Under the pieces are notes generated by a model that did no database searches, had not been told where the DNA came from, and was given only the letters and a program-made list of their open reading frames with translations. Below are positions 53,215-62,742 of a DNA stretch of 64,000 bases, piece after piece. This stretch comes from Hyphomicrobium sp. (lineage in GTDB: Bacteria; Pseudomonadota; Alphaproteobacteria; Rhizobiales; Hyphomicrobiaceae). The position numbers and the translations under genes are program-made. The stretch's first letter is position 1. Each line of letters opens with the position of its first letter. Location: assembly GCA_019751875.1 (NCBI GenBank), contig JAIEMV010000003.1, positions 124,001-188,000 on the forward strand, written 5' to 3'.

Positions 53215-54735
53215 GTGACGGATGGGGCGGCGTTGAGGGATCGTGTGCCGGCAGGGCGCGAGCGGCAGCCGCGCGGGTTGCGGACGTTATTCTTCACCGA
53301 ACTGTGGGAGCGGTTTTCCTACTACGGCATGCGCGCGCTGCTCGTGTTGTTCATGGTGACGCCGCACGAGCAGGGCGGGCTGGGGTTCACGACCGCGCAA
53401 GCGGCGGTCGTCTACGGCAATTACACGATGGCTGTCTATATGCTCGCCATCCCGGGCGGGTTCATTGCAGATCGGTGGCTGGGTGCCACGCGGACGGTTA
53501 TGCTTGGTGGCGGGATCATCGCGCTGGGGCATTTCACGCTGGCCCTGCATGCGACCGCAACGTTCTACGCCGGACTCGTGCTAGTGGCGCTGGGCACGGG
53601 CCTCTTCAAGCCGAGTATTTCGGCGCTCGTCGGCAGCCTCTACGAGCGCGATGATGAGCGGCGCGATGCCGGCTTCTCGATTTTCTATATGGGGATCAAT
53701 ATCGGTGCGTTTCTCGCGCCCCTCGTGACGGGCTATCTGGCGCAAGGCGCTGGGTTCAAGGCAGGACTGGCGTCGGCCGGGCTCGATCCCACGTCCAGCT
53801 GGCATTATGGGTTCGCCGCGGCCGGCGTCGGGATGGCGATCGGACTCCTCGTCTTCATCAGACAGTCGCAACTGTTCGACGATGCCGAGCGATCTGCGCG
53901 TGCCGGAGCCGAGATCACCGTGGATGATGGCCATGATCGACACGCATGGCGGGATACGGTTGGCATTGTCGGTGGAACGGCGTTGCTCGCGGCTGCAATG
54001 GTCGCTTCGGACTGGCCGGGCTACGGATGGTTGCGGGCCGTGGTGCTGACGGCCCCCGTTGTCGCGATTGTGTGGTTCGCCACGCGGCCAACCGACGAGC
54101 AGAGACGGATCGCGGCGATCCTGGTTTTCTTTCTCGCCGCCATGATCTTTTGGGCGATCTTCGAGCAGGCGGGATTGTCGATCGCGCTGTTCGCCGACCA
54201 GCTGACGCTGAATGAGATCGGTGGCATCGCGTTTCCGTCGGCGTGGTATCTGGCGCTGAATTCGCTGTTCGTCATTATGCTCGCGCCCGCGTTCGCGGCG
54301 CTATGGACCCGGATGGGGCGAGCGCAGCCGTCGAGCCCGGTAAAGTTTGCGCTGGGGCTGGGCTTCCTTGCTTCGTCGTTCTTGCTGATGGTACCTGCGG
54401 CCATGCTGACCGCGGCCGGCAAGGTCAGCCCGTTGTGGTTGGTGGGGCTCTATTTCCTTCAAACGGTCGGCGAACTGCTGTTGAGCCCGGTCGGACTCAG
54501 CACGATGACAAAGCTCGCGCCTGTCCGCGCGACCGGTCTGGTGCTGGGGATCTGGTTTCTCGGCAGCGCCTTCGGAAACAAGCTGGCGGGCGTTCTCGGT
54601 GCCGGTTTTCAATCATCGGACCCGGAGGCGCTGTCGCGGTTCTTCTTCGATCAGGCGCTTTTCGTGGGTGTGGCGGCGCTGTTCCTGCTTGCGCTGACGC
54701 CGCTTATCAAACGATGGATGGGCGGCGTGCGCTGA
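53215..54735 (+). CDS. POT-family proton-dependent peptide transporter
   Basis: The protein has 506 residues and about 12-14 membrane helices. The PTR2/POT signature FFTELWERFSYYGMRALLVLFM is at the N-terminus, and GFIADRWLGATRTVMLGG, GTGLFKPSISALVGSLYE and FSIFYMGINIGAFLAPLVTGYL follow; the E-x-x-E-R proton-coupling motif is present. It imports di- and tripeptides across the inner membrane. The start is GTG 53215, preceded by AAGGA. It ends 7 bases from the convergent metC. Confidence 0.93.
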   Translation: MTDGAALRDRVPAGRERQPRGLRTLFFTELWERFSYYGMRALLVLFMVTPHEQGGLGFTTAQAAVVYGNYTMAVYMLAIPGGFIADRWLGATRTVMLGGGIIALGHFTLALHATATFYAGLVLVALGTGLFKPSISALVGSLYERDDERRDAGFSIFYMGINIGAFLAPLVTGYLAQGAGFKAGLASAGLDPTSSWHYGFAAAGVGMAIGLLVFIRQSQLFDDAERSARAGAEITVDDGHDRHAWRDTVGIVGGTALLAAAMVASDWPGYGWLRAVVLTAPVVAIVWFATRPTDEQRRIAAILVFFLAAMIFWAIFEQAGLSIALFADQLTLNEIGGIAFPSAWYLALNSLFVIMLAPAFAALWTRMGRAQPSSPVKFALGLGFLASSFLLMVPAAMLTAAGKVSPLWLVGLYFLQTVGELLLSPVGLSTMTKLAPVRATGLVLGIWFLGSAFGNKLAGVLGAGFQSSDPEALSRFFFDQALFVGVAALFLLALTPLIKRWMGGVR

Positions 54736-54742
54736 AAAGTCT

Positions 54743-55933
54743 CTATGACGCGACCGCTTTCATCCGGTCGAAGCCCGCGGCAAGATCGGCGATGAGATCG
54801 TCAACGCTTTCCAGGCCGGCGTGGAAGCGGAGTGCCGGTCCGGGCGCGGACCAGCGTGTGGCCGTTCGATAGGTCCCGCAGTCGAATGGGATGACGAGAC
54901 TTTCGTAGCCGCCCCAGGAATAGCCCATGCCGAAGAGTTTCAAGCCGTCCAAAAATGCGGCAAGCGCAGGTTTCGGAACGGGATTGAGGATGGCGGAAAA
55001 GAGACCCGTTGCGCCTTTGAAGTCGCGTTTCCAAAGGGCATGGCCGGGATCGTCCGACAAGGCCGGGTGCAACAAGCGGGACACTTCCGGACGGGCCTTG
55101 AGCCACTGAGCGAGGCGGATGCCGGTTTCCTGATGGCGCGCCAGGCGAACATCGAGAGTCCGCAAGCCTCGCAGACCGAGATAGGTTTCTTCTGATCCGG
55201 GGCAAACGCCGAGGTTTCCGGCGGCGAGTTCGACGTGTCTCTTGGCCCGTTCGTTGGACGTGATGAAGCCGAGCAGCGCATCGGCATGGCCGACGAGATA
55301 CTTGGTGCCGGCTTCAATGACGACATCGGCGCCGAGGGCCAACGGCTGGCAATAGAGGGGGCTGGCCCAGGTATTGTCGGCGAGGACCCAACTGTTCCGT
55401 TCGCGCGCGACCGATGCGATGGCCGGGATGTCCTGCATCTCGAACGTCTGAGAACCGGGGCTTTCGACGTAGACAAGGCGCGTGTTGGGGCGAAAGAGCT
55501 TGGCCACGTCCGCGCCGAGCAGCGGATCATAGTATTCCGTCTCAACGCCAAGGCGTTTGAGAAGGTGATCGCAAAACTGGCGCGTGGGCTGGTAGACCGA
55601 ATCGACCATCAGTATGTGATCGCCGGACTGGGCGAAGGCGAGGAGAGCCGTCGTGACGGCCTGATAGCCTGACGCGGTGAGCTTCGTGTCGGCGCCACCA
55701 GCGAGCGAAGTCAACGCGCTCTCGAGTGCACGCACGGTGGGCGTGCCGCGGCGCCCGTAGGTGTAGGGCTGGGTCTTTACTTCGATGCTTGCTAGCGTCG
55801 GATAAAGCACGGTCGAGCCGCGATAGACCGGCGTGTTGACGAAGCCGTGCTGGGCGAATGGGTCACGGCCAAGATGGACCACCTCGGTCGCCGGGGCTGT
55901 GTCGGCGTGCTCGCCCTCGTCGATTTTGCCCAT
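54743..55933 (-). CDS. metC: Cystathionine beta-lyase
   Basis: The protein has 396 residues. This PLP enzyme cleaves cystathionine to homocysteine (EC 4.4.1.13) in methionine synthesis. Motifs: TPVYRGSTVLYPT, YGRRGTPTVRALESAL, the PLP-binding VIEAGTKYLVGHADALLG (Lys in TKY) and KLFGMGYSWGGYESLV, which separates MetC from MetB/MetZ by its GYSWGG pattern. It stands alone. Confidence 0.92.
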   Translation of the reverse strand: MGKIDEGEHADTAPATEVVHLGRDPFAQHGFVNTPVYRGSTVLYPTLASIEVKTQPYTYGRRGTPTVRALESALTSLAGGADTKLTASGYQAVTTALLAFAQSGDHILMVDSVYQPTRQFCDHLLKRLGVETEYYDPLLGADVAKLFRPNTRLVYVESPGSQTFEMQDIPAIASVARERNSWVLADNTWASPLYCQPLALGADVVIEAGTKYLVGHADALLGFITSNERAKRHVELAAGNLGVCPGSEETYLGLRGLRTLDVRLARHQETGIRLAQWLKARPEVSRLLHPALSDDPGHALWKRDFKGATGLFSAILNPVPKPALAAFLDGLKLFGMGYSWGGYESLVIPFDCGTYRTATRWSAPGPALRFHAGLESVDDLIADLAAGFDRMKAVAS

Positions 55934-56238
55934 CTTTCATCCCGCTACAACTTTTTGGCCCGGCAAGGTCCCATTTTCCAGGCGCTGCCGATTCCGTGGA
56001 ATGGGCCGCGTATCCAGCCGCAGCTTGTCCGCCGGGCCGTGTGACCCAACTCAGCCCGCGGGTCAAGCCCTTGACCCATAGGTCAGGTTTGGGGTTGTTT
56101 GTCGAGGCTGTCGACACAGTTCATTCAGGCTGAGGGCTATGACGGGGCGCTGTCGAACGGCACCTGAAGAACTTCAACGGTCATGACCGAACTGGCAACC
56201 GCGGGTTTGGGCACGCGTTGACGAGGATCGACACGAAC
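55934..56238. other. Divergent intergenic region between metC and an orphan binding-protein gene
   Basis: The 305 bases must hold both promoters. Short repeats of a GGTCA-type word (TGACCC, TTGACCCATAGGTCA near 56070-56090) form a small dyad TGACCTATGGGTCA that could be an operator. No riboswitch signature was recognised. Confidence 0.35.
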
Positions 56239-57276
56239 ATGATCGTGCTGAGGCAGGCCCGTTTTCGCGCCGTGACCATCTTGATGCTCGGCATGATGGT
56301 CCTGGTACCGCTGACCGGGGCCGATGCCGGCGTGCTGCAGACGGTGCGCGAGCGCGGACACGTCGTCTGCGGGGTGTCAGATCGCTTGCCGGGGTTGTCG
56401 GCCGTCGATCGCAACGGACGCTGGAGCGGTCTCGAAATCGAGTTCTGCGGGGCACTCGCAGCTGCCGTCTTCGGCGAGCGGAACCACGTCAAATTTCGAG
56501 CGGTGAGTGCGGGTGAGGGTGCGCGCGCGCTTGCCGGTGGCGAGATCGATGTGCTTCTCGGGGGGACTGTGTTGAGCTTGTCACGCGAGGCCGAATTGGG
56601 GATGCGCTCCGCCGGAGTCCTTTTCTATGAGGGCCAGGGCCTGTTGGTTCCGCGCTCGTTTGGTGTGTCGAGTGTGCTCGAAGTGTCGGGGGCGTCCATT
56701 TGCGTGCAGCGGGGAACAGCGTCGGAGAAGGCTGTGGCGGCGTTTTTCGAGGCCCGGCAAATGCGCTTTCAACTTGTTCCCAGCGATGAATGGGCCGACG
56801 CGGTCAAGGCCTATAGGGAGGGTACCTGCACGTTGCTGACCGGGGATCTTGCAGCGCTCGCTCATGAGCGCACCACGATGCCCAAGCCCAGCGAGCATTT
56901 CATCCTTCCAGAACTCGTGGCGCAGGAGCAAACGGGGCCATTCGTGCGTCAAGGGGACGATCCATGGCTGACAGTGGTCCGTTGGACGCTGCTGGCCTTG
57001 ATCGAGGCGGAACAGCTGGGGCTGTCGAGTGACGCGGTTCGTGATCTTCCCGAGGCACCCGAACCGGCGGTGCGGCGATTTCTGGGCGTCGATACAGGGC
57101 TCGGGGCATCGCTCGGATTGCAGCCGAACTGGACCGAAAGGGTAATTGCGAGTGTCGGGAACTATGGGGAAATGTTCAACCGGACGCTTGGGGAGCAGTC
57201 GCGGCTGAATTTGCCGCGGGGGGCAAACAATCTTTGGAGCGGTGGCGGGCTCATGATCGCGCCTCAGTTCCGCTAG
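56239..57276 (+). CDS. Exported amino-acid-type solute-binding protein (orphan)
   Basis: The protein has 345 residues. A signal peptide (MIVLRQARFRAVTILMLGMM to GADA) precedes a family-3 binding domain: VRERGHVVCGVSDRLPGLSAVD, WSGLEIEFCGALAAAVFG and, in the second lobe, TASEKAVAAFFEARQM and WADAVKAYREGTCTLLTGD; the overall form is like AapJ. No permease or ATPase gene is adjacent, and the ligand-binding segment is Arg/Ser-rich compared with AapJ. The start is taken at ATG 56239; a TTG 7 codons upstream also has the frame. Ligand unknown. Confidence 0.82.
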   Translation: MIVLRQARFRAVTILMLGMMVLVPLTGADAGVLQTVRERGHVVCGVSDRLPGLSAVDRNGRWSGLEIEFCGALAAAVFGERNHVKFRAVSAGEGARALAGGEIDVLLGGTVLSLSREAELGMRSAGVLFYEGQGLLVPRSFGVSSVLEVSGASICVQRGTASEKAVAAFFEARQMRFQLVPSDEWADAVKAYREGTCTLLTGDLAALAHERTTMPKPSEHFILPELVAQEQTGPFVRQGDDPWLTVVRWTLLALIEAEQLGLSSDAVRDLPEAPEPAVRRFLGVDTGLGASLGLQPNWTERVIASVGNYGEMFNRTLGEQSRLNLPRGANNLWSGGGLMIAPQFR

Positions 57277-57323
57277 CATGTCGGCAGCGACGCGCTAGAG
57301 CAGCATACGGGGGCGAAGGCGCC

Positions 57324-58034
57324 ATGGATATCCGCGTTTCGTTAGATGGAGCAGCCGGTATGCTGCTGCTCAGTCTGCCGTGGTTGCTGCTGGCTCTGGC
57401 GGCCTGGCGAGCAACGAACGTGGCGGGGCCCTCGGACGATGTGGGGCGGCGGGACAGTCGGGGCGAGAAGACCACCAAGGATCGCGCGATTGTTGGCAGT
57501 CCTGCTGGCGCGGTTGAGCAGCCCGGCGAGGGCAAGGCGGTGGGCGTGTTGGCAGTGACCGCGTCGAACTGGGACGGCAGCCACCTCGCGTCCCATGATG
57601 CTGCTGGTGCTGAGCCTGTTTTCCAAGCGGAGGCTGTCGCTCCTCCGACCCTCTCGCCGCAAGAGCAGGAGGATGCTCTCGTCCTGGCGGTTGCAGCCGC
57701 GAAGGCGGAACGCGATGATGCCGCTTTGTCTCGGGATAGTGTGCTTTTGGCGAAGTTGTTGATCGCGCGATCGGCGCGCTCGGAGGCGGCGGCGCTGTTG
57801 CAGTCTGCAGCGCTGGTTGCACGACGGGCAAAGTTGCCAGTGGTGCACGCACAGGCTCGTATCGAGCTTGCCGATCTGGCGCGCAGCGAAGGCGATATGA
57901 CGTCCGCTTGTGAGCACTGGCAGATGGCGAAGTTGATGTTCCATGAAACCGGGCGTCGCGTGGATCAGGACCGGATAGCGGATCTCATGCGTCAGAACCG
58001 TTGTCCGACGGACTGGATACTCACCAATTTCTGA
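57324..58034 (+). CDS. Membrane-anchored protein with helical C-terminal region, unknown function
   Basis: The protein has 236 residues. One N-terminal membrane segment (MLLLSLPWLLLALAAW) is followed by a polar linker of about 90 residues and a C-terminal alpha-helical stretch (VLLAKLLIARSARSEAAALLQSAALVARRAKLPVVHAQARIELADLARSEGDMTSACEHWQMAKLMF) with the A/L spacing of tetratricopeptide-like repeats. It starts 47 bases after the binding protein and converges with the repeat-protein genes. I do not recognise a family. Confidence 0.65.
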   Translation: MDIRVSLDGAAGMLLLSLPWLLLALAAWRATNVAGPSDDVGRRDSRGEKTTKDRAIVGSPAGAVEQPGEGKAVGVLAVTASNWDGSHLASHDAAGAEPVFQAEAVAPPTLSPQEQEDALVLAVAAAKAERDDAALSRDSVLLAKLLIARSARSEAAALLQSAALVARRAKLPVVHAQARIELADLARSEGDMTSACEHWQMAKLMFHETGRRVDQDRIADLMRQNRCPTDWILTNF

Positions 58035-58037
58035 CGA

Positions 58038-59042
58038 TCACTGCGATAGGACTTCGATCTCGGTGCTCTGGCCGTCCTGGACGGTGAAGTCGCGGCGGAA
58101 TGCGCGGTTCTGGTTGCGTGCGACGACCGTGTATGTTCCGGGTGCCAGTGTGTGGGCCGGCAGAGCGCCGACGCTTTCCTTTACAATCCCGCCCTCAGGC
58201 GTTTGGATCGTCCATTGCGTATCGGGGAGCGCCTCGCCGCCGGCGCGTTCAACAAGCTTGAAGGAAACCTTCGCGAAGGTGTGCTGGATTGAAGCTTCCG
58301 TCAGCTTGCCGGCCTCCACGGTGACGTCGCTCCGCACGATCGCATTGGCGTCGCCGTAGGTGGAGACGATGTGATAGATGCCGGCATTCAGGCGCACGAC
58401 GAGGCCCGGCTTAGAGACTGAGAGGATCACGCGGCGGTCATCGGCCTGGTCGCGGTCGGTCAGGATCGAGTATGTGACTGAGCCGGGTGGTGCGGGCTTG
58501 TTGCCGATCATCGCGCTGACGCGCAAGCCGCCGGCGTTGAGAACGAACTTCTCCACTTTTGGAGCCGATACCGGTGCGTCGGTCACGGCGATCTTGCGGG
58601 TCAGATTTGCACGGCCGAAGGCAGCGTTGATGATGTAGTTCCCGGGTTTCAACGCGACGAGAGGGGTGGCGTTGCGTTCGGTGAGAAGAAGTTTGCCGCG
58701 ACGTTCGGCCAGATTCGTCTCTTCATACACGCGCCAGACGAGACCTTGCTCAATGCGCTGTCCGTCTTCGGTTAGGAGCGCCATGAGCTGGATCGGCTGG
58801 CTTCCGCCTTCGTTGGTTTCGCCGGTGCGAGGGACGACGGTGATATTGTCGGCTGGAGGCGTGGCTGCTGGCGGATCTCTCAGGTCCCATCCTTCGAGAG
58901 GAGAACCGGGAGGCGCGACTTGTGCCAAGGCGCTCGACACAGGCGCTGGGAGGGCGAGCAGGAGGCAAGCGATTACGCACGCGGTGAAGGCGGCGAATTT
59001 TTTGCGGGACGGTGGCACGGTTTTGCTGTCGAATTCAGACAT
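58038..59042 (-). CDS. Exported protein of three beta-type repeats, unknown function
   Basis: The protein has 334 residues. After a signal peptide (FTACVIACLLLALPAPVSSALA) it consists of repeats of about 80-95 residues, each with a core L-x-P/A-G-x-Y-x-(I/V) followed 20-30 residues on by a V-x-x-G run: LKPGNYIINAAFG, LNAGIYHIVSTYG, LAPGTYTVVARNQ. The same repeat forms the C-terminal part of the vWA protein 88 bases upstream, so both likely act together in the periplasm or envelope. The repeats resemble PEGA or carboxypeptidase-regulatory-like beta-sandwiches. Start ATG 59042 has no clear ribosome binding site. Confidence 0.72.
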   Translation of the reverse strand: MSEFDSKTVPPSRKKFAAFTACVIACLLLALPAPVSSALAQVAPPGSPLEGWDLRDPPAATPPADNITVVPRTGETNEGGSQPIQLMALLTEDGQRIEQGLVWRVYEETNLAERRGKLLLTERNATPLVALKPGNYIINAAFGRANLTRKIAVTDAPVSAPKVEKFVLNAGGLRVSAMIGNKPAPPGSVTYSILTDRDQADDRRVILSVSKPGLVVRLNAGIYHIVSTYGDANAIVRSDVTVEAGKLTEASIQHTFAKVSFKLVERAGGEALPDTQWTIQTPEGGIVKESVGALPAHTLAPGTYTVVARNQNRAFRRDFTVQDGQSTEIEVLSQ

Positions 59043-59130
59043 GGGGGCGGTGCGCTGTTGAGCCTGCTCTGATTGGTCGATCAACGATGGTCGAAGTGTG
59101 GCAGACGGCGGCGACGGTGCAGTTTGGCAG

Positions 59131-61083
59131 CTAGGGTGTGGTCATATCCACCGTCAGCTTCTCTCCGGCTTTGATGCTGATCGGTTTTTCAATTTCAGCG
59201 CCGCCGCCGTCGACCTGAACCAGGTAATCGCCGGGTGCGACGACGGTGCGGAAACCATCCCCGGCGCGGGAGCGCCAAACCACGCGGCCGGAGCGGTCAC
59301 GCAAGGCAGCCTGAGAGGCCGATCCGCCAATGCCTGTGAGCGTAATGTCTGCGGCATCGAGTTTGAGGTCAGTGGAAACGTCGGCTCCTGGAGCGAGATC
59401 GACGATTCGGCTCGAACGAACGTTGGACATGCCGATCTGGGCGTCGATTCGATAGCGCCCTGCGCCTAGAACAAAGACAGGTGCTGCTGCGGTGCTCTGG
59501 CCGACAAGGCGCTTTTCGCCGGTCTCTTCGAAGATGCGGGTCACCACGGCCCGACCGGACTGGGCGGCCGCGTCGGTCAGCGTCGGCTTCACCGTGAGTT
59601 TGCCGACATCGAGCACGAGAGTACGCTTGACGCTATCGCCCGATGAAATGGCGACTTGTTCGCGATGTTCGCCGACTCCGTGGCGGGCGGTGACGTAGTA
59701 GGTACCCGCCTGGAGTGTAAAGGTGGCAACGGGCGCGGTCGAGCGGGCGACTTCTCGGCGACCTTGCGGCGCTGCCGGATCATCAGCGAAGACGAGATAG
59801 AGCACGCGATCGAGGGGCGGACCATTGGCAAAAGCCGTTGCAGTCAATTCAAGGCGTCCGGTGTCGAGCACGAGATTGGTGCGCGCGCTGGCGCCGGCTG
59901 GAACATCAACCGTCTGCCGCGTCCGCGCAAAGCCGTCGGCGACTTCAACGACGTACTTGCCGGACGGGACGACAAGATCAGCGGTTGCCTCACGGCCGAG
60001 CCACAGCACCGTACCGGGTGTGGCCTTATCCGTGGCGGCGGTGGAGATCGTCATCACCGGCGCGCTCAATTGATCTCCCTGACGGCTGGCGGTGGCGGCG
60101 ACTTCGATGCGGCCCCCGTCGAGCGTGAGGCGCTTCACCGTCGGGCCACTATCGCCGACCTCGACATCGAAACTTCGCTGGATCAAGCTGTGCGTGATGG
60201 AAACGGTATAGCGGCCGGGCGCGACGGTCTCGTTAATTTCGCGGCTCTTGCGTTCAACGAGTGGGGCCGCATCGGCGGGTTCCCCAGACTTGGTAATGCG
60301 CCAGTCGATCGCTGTGTCGATGGGACCGCCATTCTCCGACAGGGATGCGGAGAGACGCAGGCCGGGCGGACCTTTGGCGACGGCTGCGGGGGGCGGCACG
60401 ACGGCAGCCGACGTTGCGGCAACAGTCGCTGCAGGATCGAGACCAGCGGCCTCGAATATGCTTGTTAGAGCCGATGCAATGCCGGTCTGATTGGTGGCGT
60501 CGAATTGTAGGCCTTTGGTGGTTGCAGCGAGGCATTGCATTCGGTCGCGCTCCGGCTTGGGCAGACCGAGGCTCACCACATGGACTCGCAGACCCGGGTT
60601 CGTTTTGATGATGTCGGATGCTGCGGCGCAGACATCCTGGCCGCAATTGTCGGCATTGTCGTGGATGAGGATGATGTATCCGCCCGTGCCCCCGCCGATG
60701 GCTTTCGCACCTTCGCGAAGGGCTGTGGTGAGTGGGCCCTTGCCCTTGGGGTTGAGTTGATCGAGCGCGGCGATTGAGCCTTGCGAGCCGCCGGCCTCGA
60801 TGGGGGCGATGAGTTCCACGTCGCTGCAATCGCCTTTGCGGCGGTGGCCAAACGAGCCCAGACCGATGCGAGACTGGGCCGGGGCCACGAGTAGCCGCTC
60901 CCGCAGTAGGTCGCGCACGCCGTACAGTTTGGCGGTCTCGTCGCCCTCCATTTTGCCCCACATGGAGCCGGAGCCGTCGACGATGATCAGAACCGGCTGT
61001 GCGGGTTCGGCCACGGCCGGTTGGGCCAGTACGGCCGCGAACGTCGCCATTATCGTCATGCGCAAACGGCGGATGAAGGCCAC
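59131..61083 (-). CDS. Exported von Willebrand A-domain protein with five beta-type repeats
   Basis: The protein has 650 residues. A signal peptide (to about residue 25, AVAEP) leads into a vWA domain (about 28-215) with a complete MIDAS: DGSGSMWG, a Thr in GPLTTALREG, and LIHDNADNC. Five repeats follow (about 225-650) with cores APGRYTVSITH, VPSGKYVVEVADG, LQAGTYYVTARHG, LGAGRYRIDAQIG and VAPGDYLVQVDGG. The start is GTG 61083 after GGAG. The downstream gene encodes three more such repeats, implying an operon. vWA domains bind metal-dependent protein partners; the partner here is unknown. Confidence 0.85.
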   Translation of the reverse strand: MAFIRRLRMTIMATFAAVLAQPAVAEPAQPVLIIVDGSGSMWGKMEGDETAKLYGVRDLLRERLLVAPAQSRIGLGSFGHRRKGDCSDVELIAPIEAGGSQGSIAALDQLNPKGKGPLTTALREGAKAIGGGTGGYIILIHDNADNCGQDVCAAASDIIKTNPGLRVHVVSLGLPKPERDRMQCLAATTKGLQFDATNQTGIASALTSIFEAAGLDPAATVAATSAAVVPPPAAVAKGPPGLRLSASLSENGGPIDTAIDWRITKSGEPADAAPLVERKSREINETVAPGRYTVSITHSLIQRSFDVEVGDSGPTVKRLTLDGGRIEVAATASRQGDQLSAPVMTISTAATDKATPGTVLWLGREATADLVVPSGKYVVEVADGFARTRQTVDVPAGASARTNLVLDTGRLELTATAFANGPPLDRVLYLVFADDPAAPQGRREVARSTAPVATFTLQAGTYYVTARHGVGEHREQVAISSGDSVKRTLVLDVGKLTVKPTLTDAAAQSGRAVVTRIFEETGEKRLVGQSTAAAPVFVLGAGRYRIDAQIGMSNVRSSRIVDLAPGADVSTDLKLDAADITLTGIGGSASQAALRDRSGRVVWRSRAGDGFRTVVAPGDYLVQVDGGGAEIEKPISIKAGEKLTVDMTTP

Positions 61084-61233
61084 GAGCGTAGATCTCCCAA
61101 CGACACGGCAACTGCGGCCGTGCGACAGCGAAGCAGTACATTATTGTACCAGAGGGCGGGTTGGGATAGCGAGGGTGCCGACGGGGAGTTTCACTGCCCC
61201 TGCAACTTTAGCATTCCATATGAGACGAGGCCC

Positions 61234-61809
61234 ATGCCGACGCATCCTACGATCGAACTTCTAAAAACCCGCCGATCGGTGAAGCCGGATTTGCTGTCAG
61301 CACCCGCGCCGTCGGCTGACGAACTGGAGACCATCCTGTCGATCGCCGCGCGCGTGCCTGATCACAAGAAGCTCGCTCCCTGGCGATTTGTCATCATCGA
61401 GGGAGTAGCGCGGGAGAAGCTTGGCGAACTCGCGGCGGAAGCCTGCAAGCGCGAAGAATCGGAGCCGCCGTCCCATGTGCGGCTCGACACGGAACGCAAG
61501 CGGTTTACGCGGGCCCCGCTGGTCATTGGTGTGGTGTCACACGTGAAGGAAACGCGGGGCGCGCCGGAATGGGAGCAGATCCTTTCGGCGGGGGCCGCCT
61601 GCATGAACCTGTGCATCGCCGCCAACGCGCTGGGCTACGGCTCGACTTGGATCACGGAATGGATCTCGTATTCGAAGACGTTCACTGAGGGCTTTGGCTT
61701 GGCCGCCAACGAACGCATCGCCGGCTTCGTGCATATCGGTACTGCGAAGGAGAAGCCGGCGGAGCGCGAGCGGCCTGTGCTCAGCGAGATCGTAACCCGT
61801 TGGACGTAA
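61234..61809 (+). CDS. Nitroreductase-family flavoprotein
   Basis: The protein has 191 residues. Family marks: ELLKTRRSVKPD (FMN phosphate-binding Arg/Ser), ARVPDHKKLAPWRFVIIEG, and near the C-terminus LSAGAACMNLCIAANALGYGSTWITEW, the typical central helix. FMN-dependent NAD(P)H oxidoreductases of this type reduce nitro-aromatics or quinones; the natural substrate is unknown. ATG 61234 was chosen as the start of the family region; the upstream frame overlaps the vWA gene. Confidence 0.88.
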   Translation: MPTHPTIELLKTRRSVKPDLLSAPAPSADELETILSIAARVPDHKKLAPWRFVIIEGVAREKLGELAAEACKREESEPPSHVRLDTERKRFTRAPLVIGVVSHVKETRGAPEWEQILSAGAACMNLCIAANALGYGSTWITEWISYSKTFTEGFGLAANERIAGFVHIGTAKEKPAERERPVLSEIVTRWT

Positions 61810-61854
61810 CGGGGCGGTTCCACTTGCCGTGTCGCGGTGACACGTAACTTTGAT

Positions 61855-62637
61855 CTAGAACCGGAACTGTTCGGCGATGACGCGTTCGTCGAGGGAGTGG
61901 CCGGGATCGAAGAGCATGAAGAGGTCGATGTGGCGGGCCTGTTCGATTTCCACGCGAACGACGTTGCGCGTTTCGATGTGATCGGCGACCGCGCTGACAG
62001 GGCGCTTTTCGTGTTCGCGCACGGTTATGGTGATGCGGGCATTATCGGGCAGCAGCGCACCGCGCCAGCGCCGGGGGCGGAAGGGGCTGATCGGCGTCAG
62101 CGCCAGCAGCTTGGCGTCGAGCGGCAGTATGGGGCCGTGAGCTGAGAGATTGTATGCCGTCGAGCCGGCGGGGGTGGCGATGAGCAGACCATCGCAGATA
62201 AGTTCTTCCAGGCGCAGCGTGCCGTCCACGGAGATGGATAGTTTCGCGGCCTGATGGATCTGACGGAAGAGAGAGACCTCGTTGATGGCGAGGCCCTTGG
62301 TGGCCTTGCCGTGAATGTCAGTCGCGACCATCGACAGGGGATGCACGCGTGTTACTTGAGCGGCGGCAAGGCGTTGCCGCAGATCGTCCTCGCTGTATTC
62401 GTTCATGAGGAAGCCGACCGAGCCACGATTCATGCCGTAGATCGGAATGCGGTCGTTCATGTAGCGATGGAGCGTTTGAAGCATGAGGCCATCACCGCCG
62501 AGCGCGACGATGACTTCCGCATCGGCAGGCTTGGCATTACCGTAGCGCGCGGTCAGGCCCTCGAGCGCGGCACGCGCCTCGGGTACGTCGCTGGCGACGA
62601 ACGCGATGCGATCGTAAGGGTTGGACAGCTTTTTCAT
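61855..62637 (-). CDS. nadK: NAD kinase
   Basis: The protein has 260 residues. It phosphorylates NAD to NADP (EC 2.7.1.23). Motifs: [16 protein letters not shown] (the GGDG site), [28 protein letters not shown] (NE/D motif) and [24 protein letters not shown]. It is of the short alphaproteobacterial type. ATG 62637 ([16 protein letters not shown]) was preferred; a GTG at 62658 in the same frame is an alternative. Neither has a strong ribosome binding site. Confidence 0.94.
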   Translation of the reverse strand: MKKLSNPYDRIAFVASDVPEARAALEGLTARYGNAKPADAEVIVALGGDGLMLQTLHRYMNDRIPIYGMNRGSVGFLMNEYSEDDLRQRLAAAQVTRVHPLSMVATDIHGKATKGLAINEVSLFRQIHQAAKLSISVDGTLRLEELICDGLLIATPAGSTAYNLSAHGPILPLDAKLLALTPISPFRPRRWRGALLPDNARITITVREHEKRPVSAVADHIETRNVVRVEIEQARHIDLFMLFDPGHSLDERVIAEQFRF

Positions 62638-62742
62638 GCAGTCTGCTGGATCGCTCACGCACGAGGATTTAGGCTAGTGTCGCAATAGCACAAGCAAGTT
62701 TCCTAACGATGACCACCGTCAAGCTCGCGAAGGCTCGCTCAC

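Noticed and set aside
55934-56238. SAM riboswitch upstream of metC
   Set aside because: No SAM-II or other riboswitch core could be matched; only a small TGACC dyad is seen.
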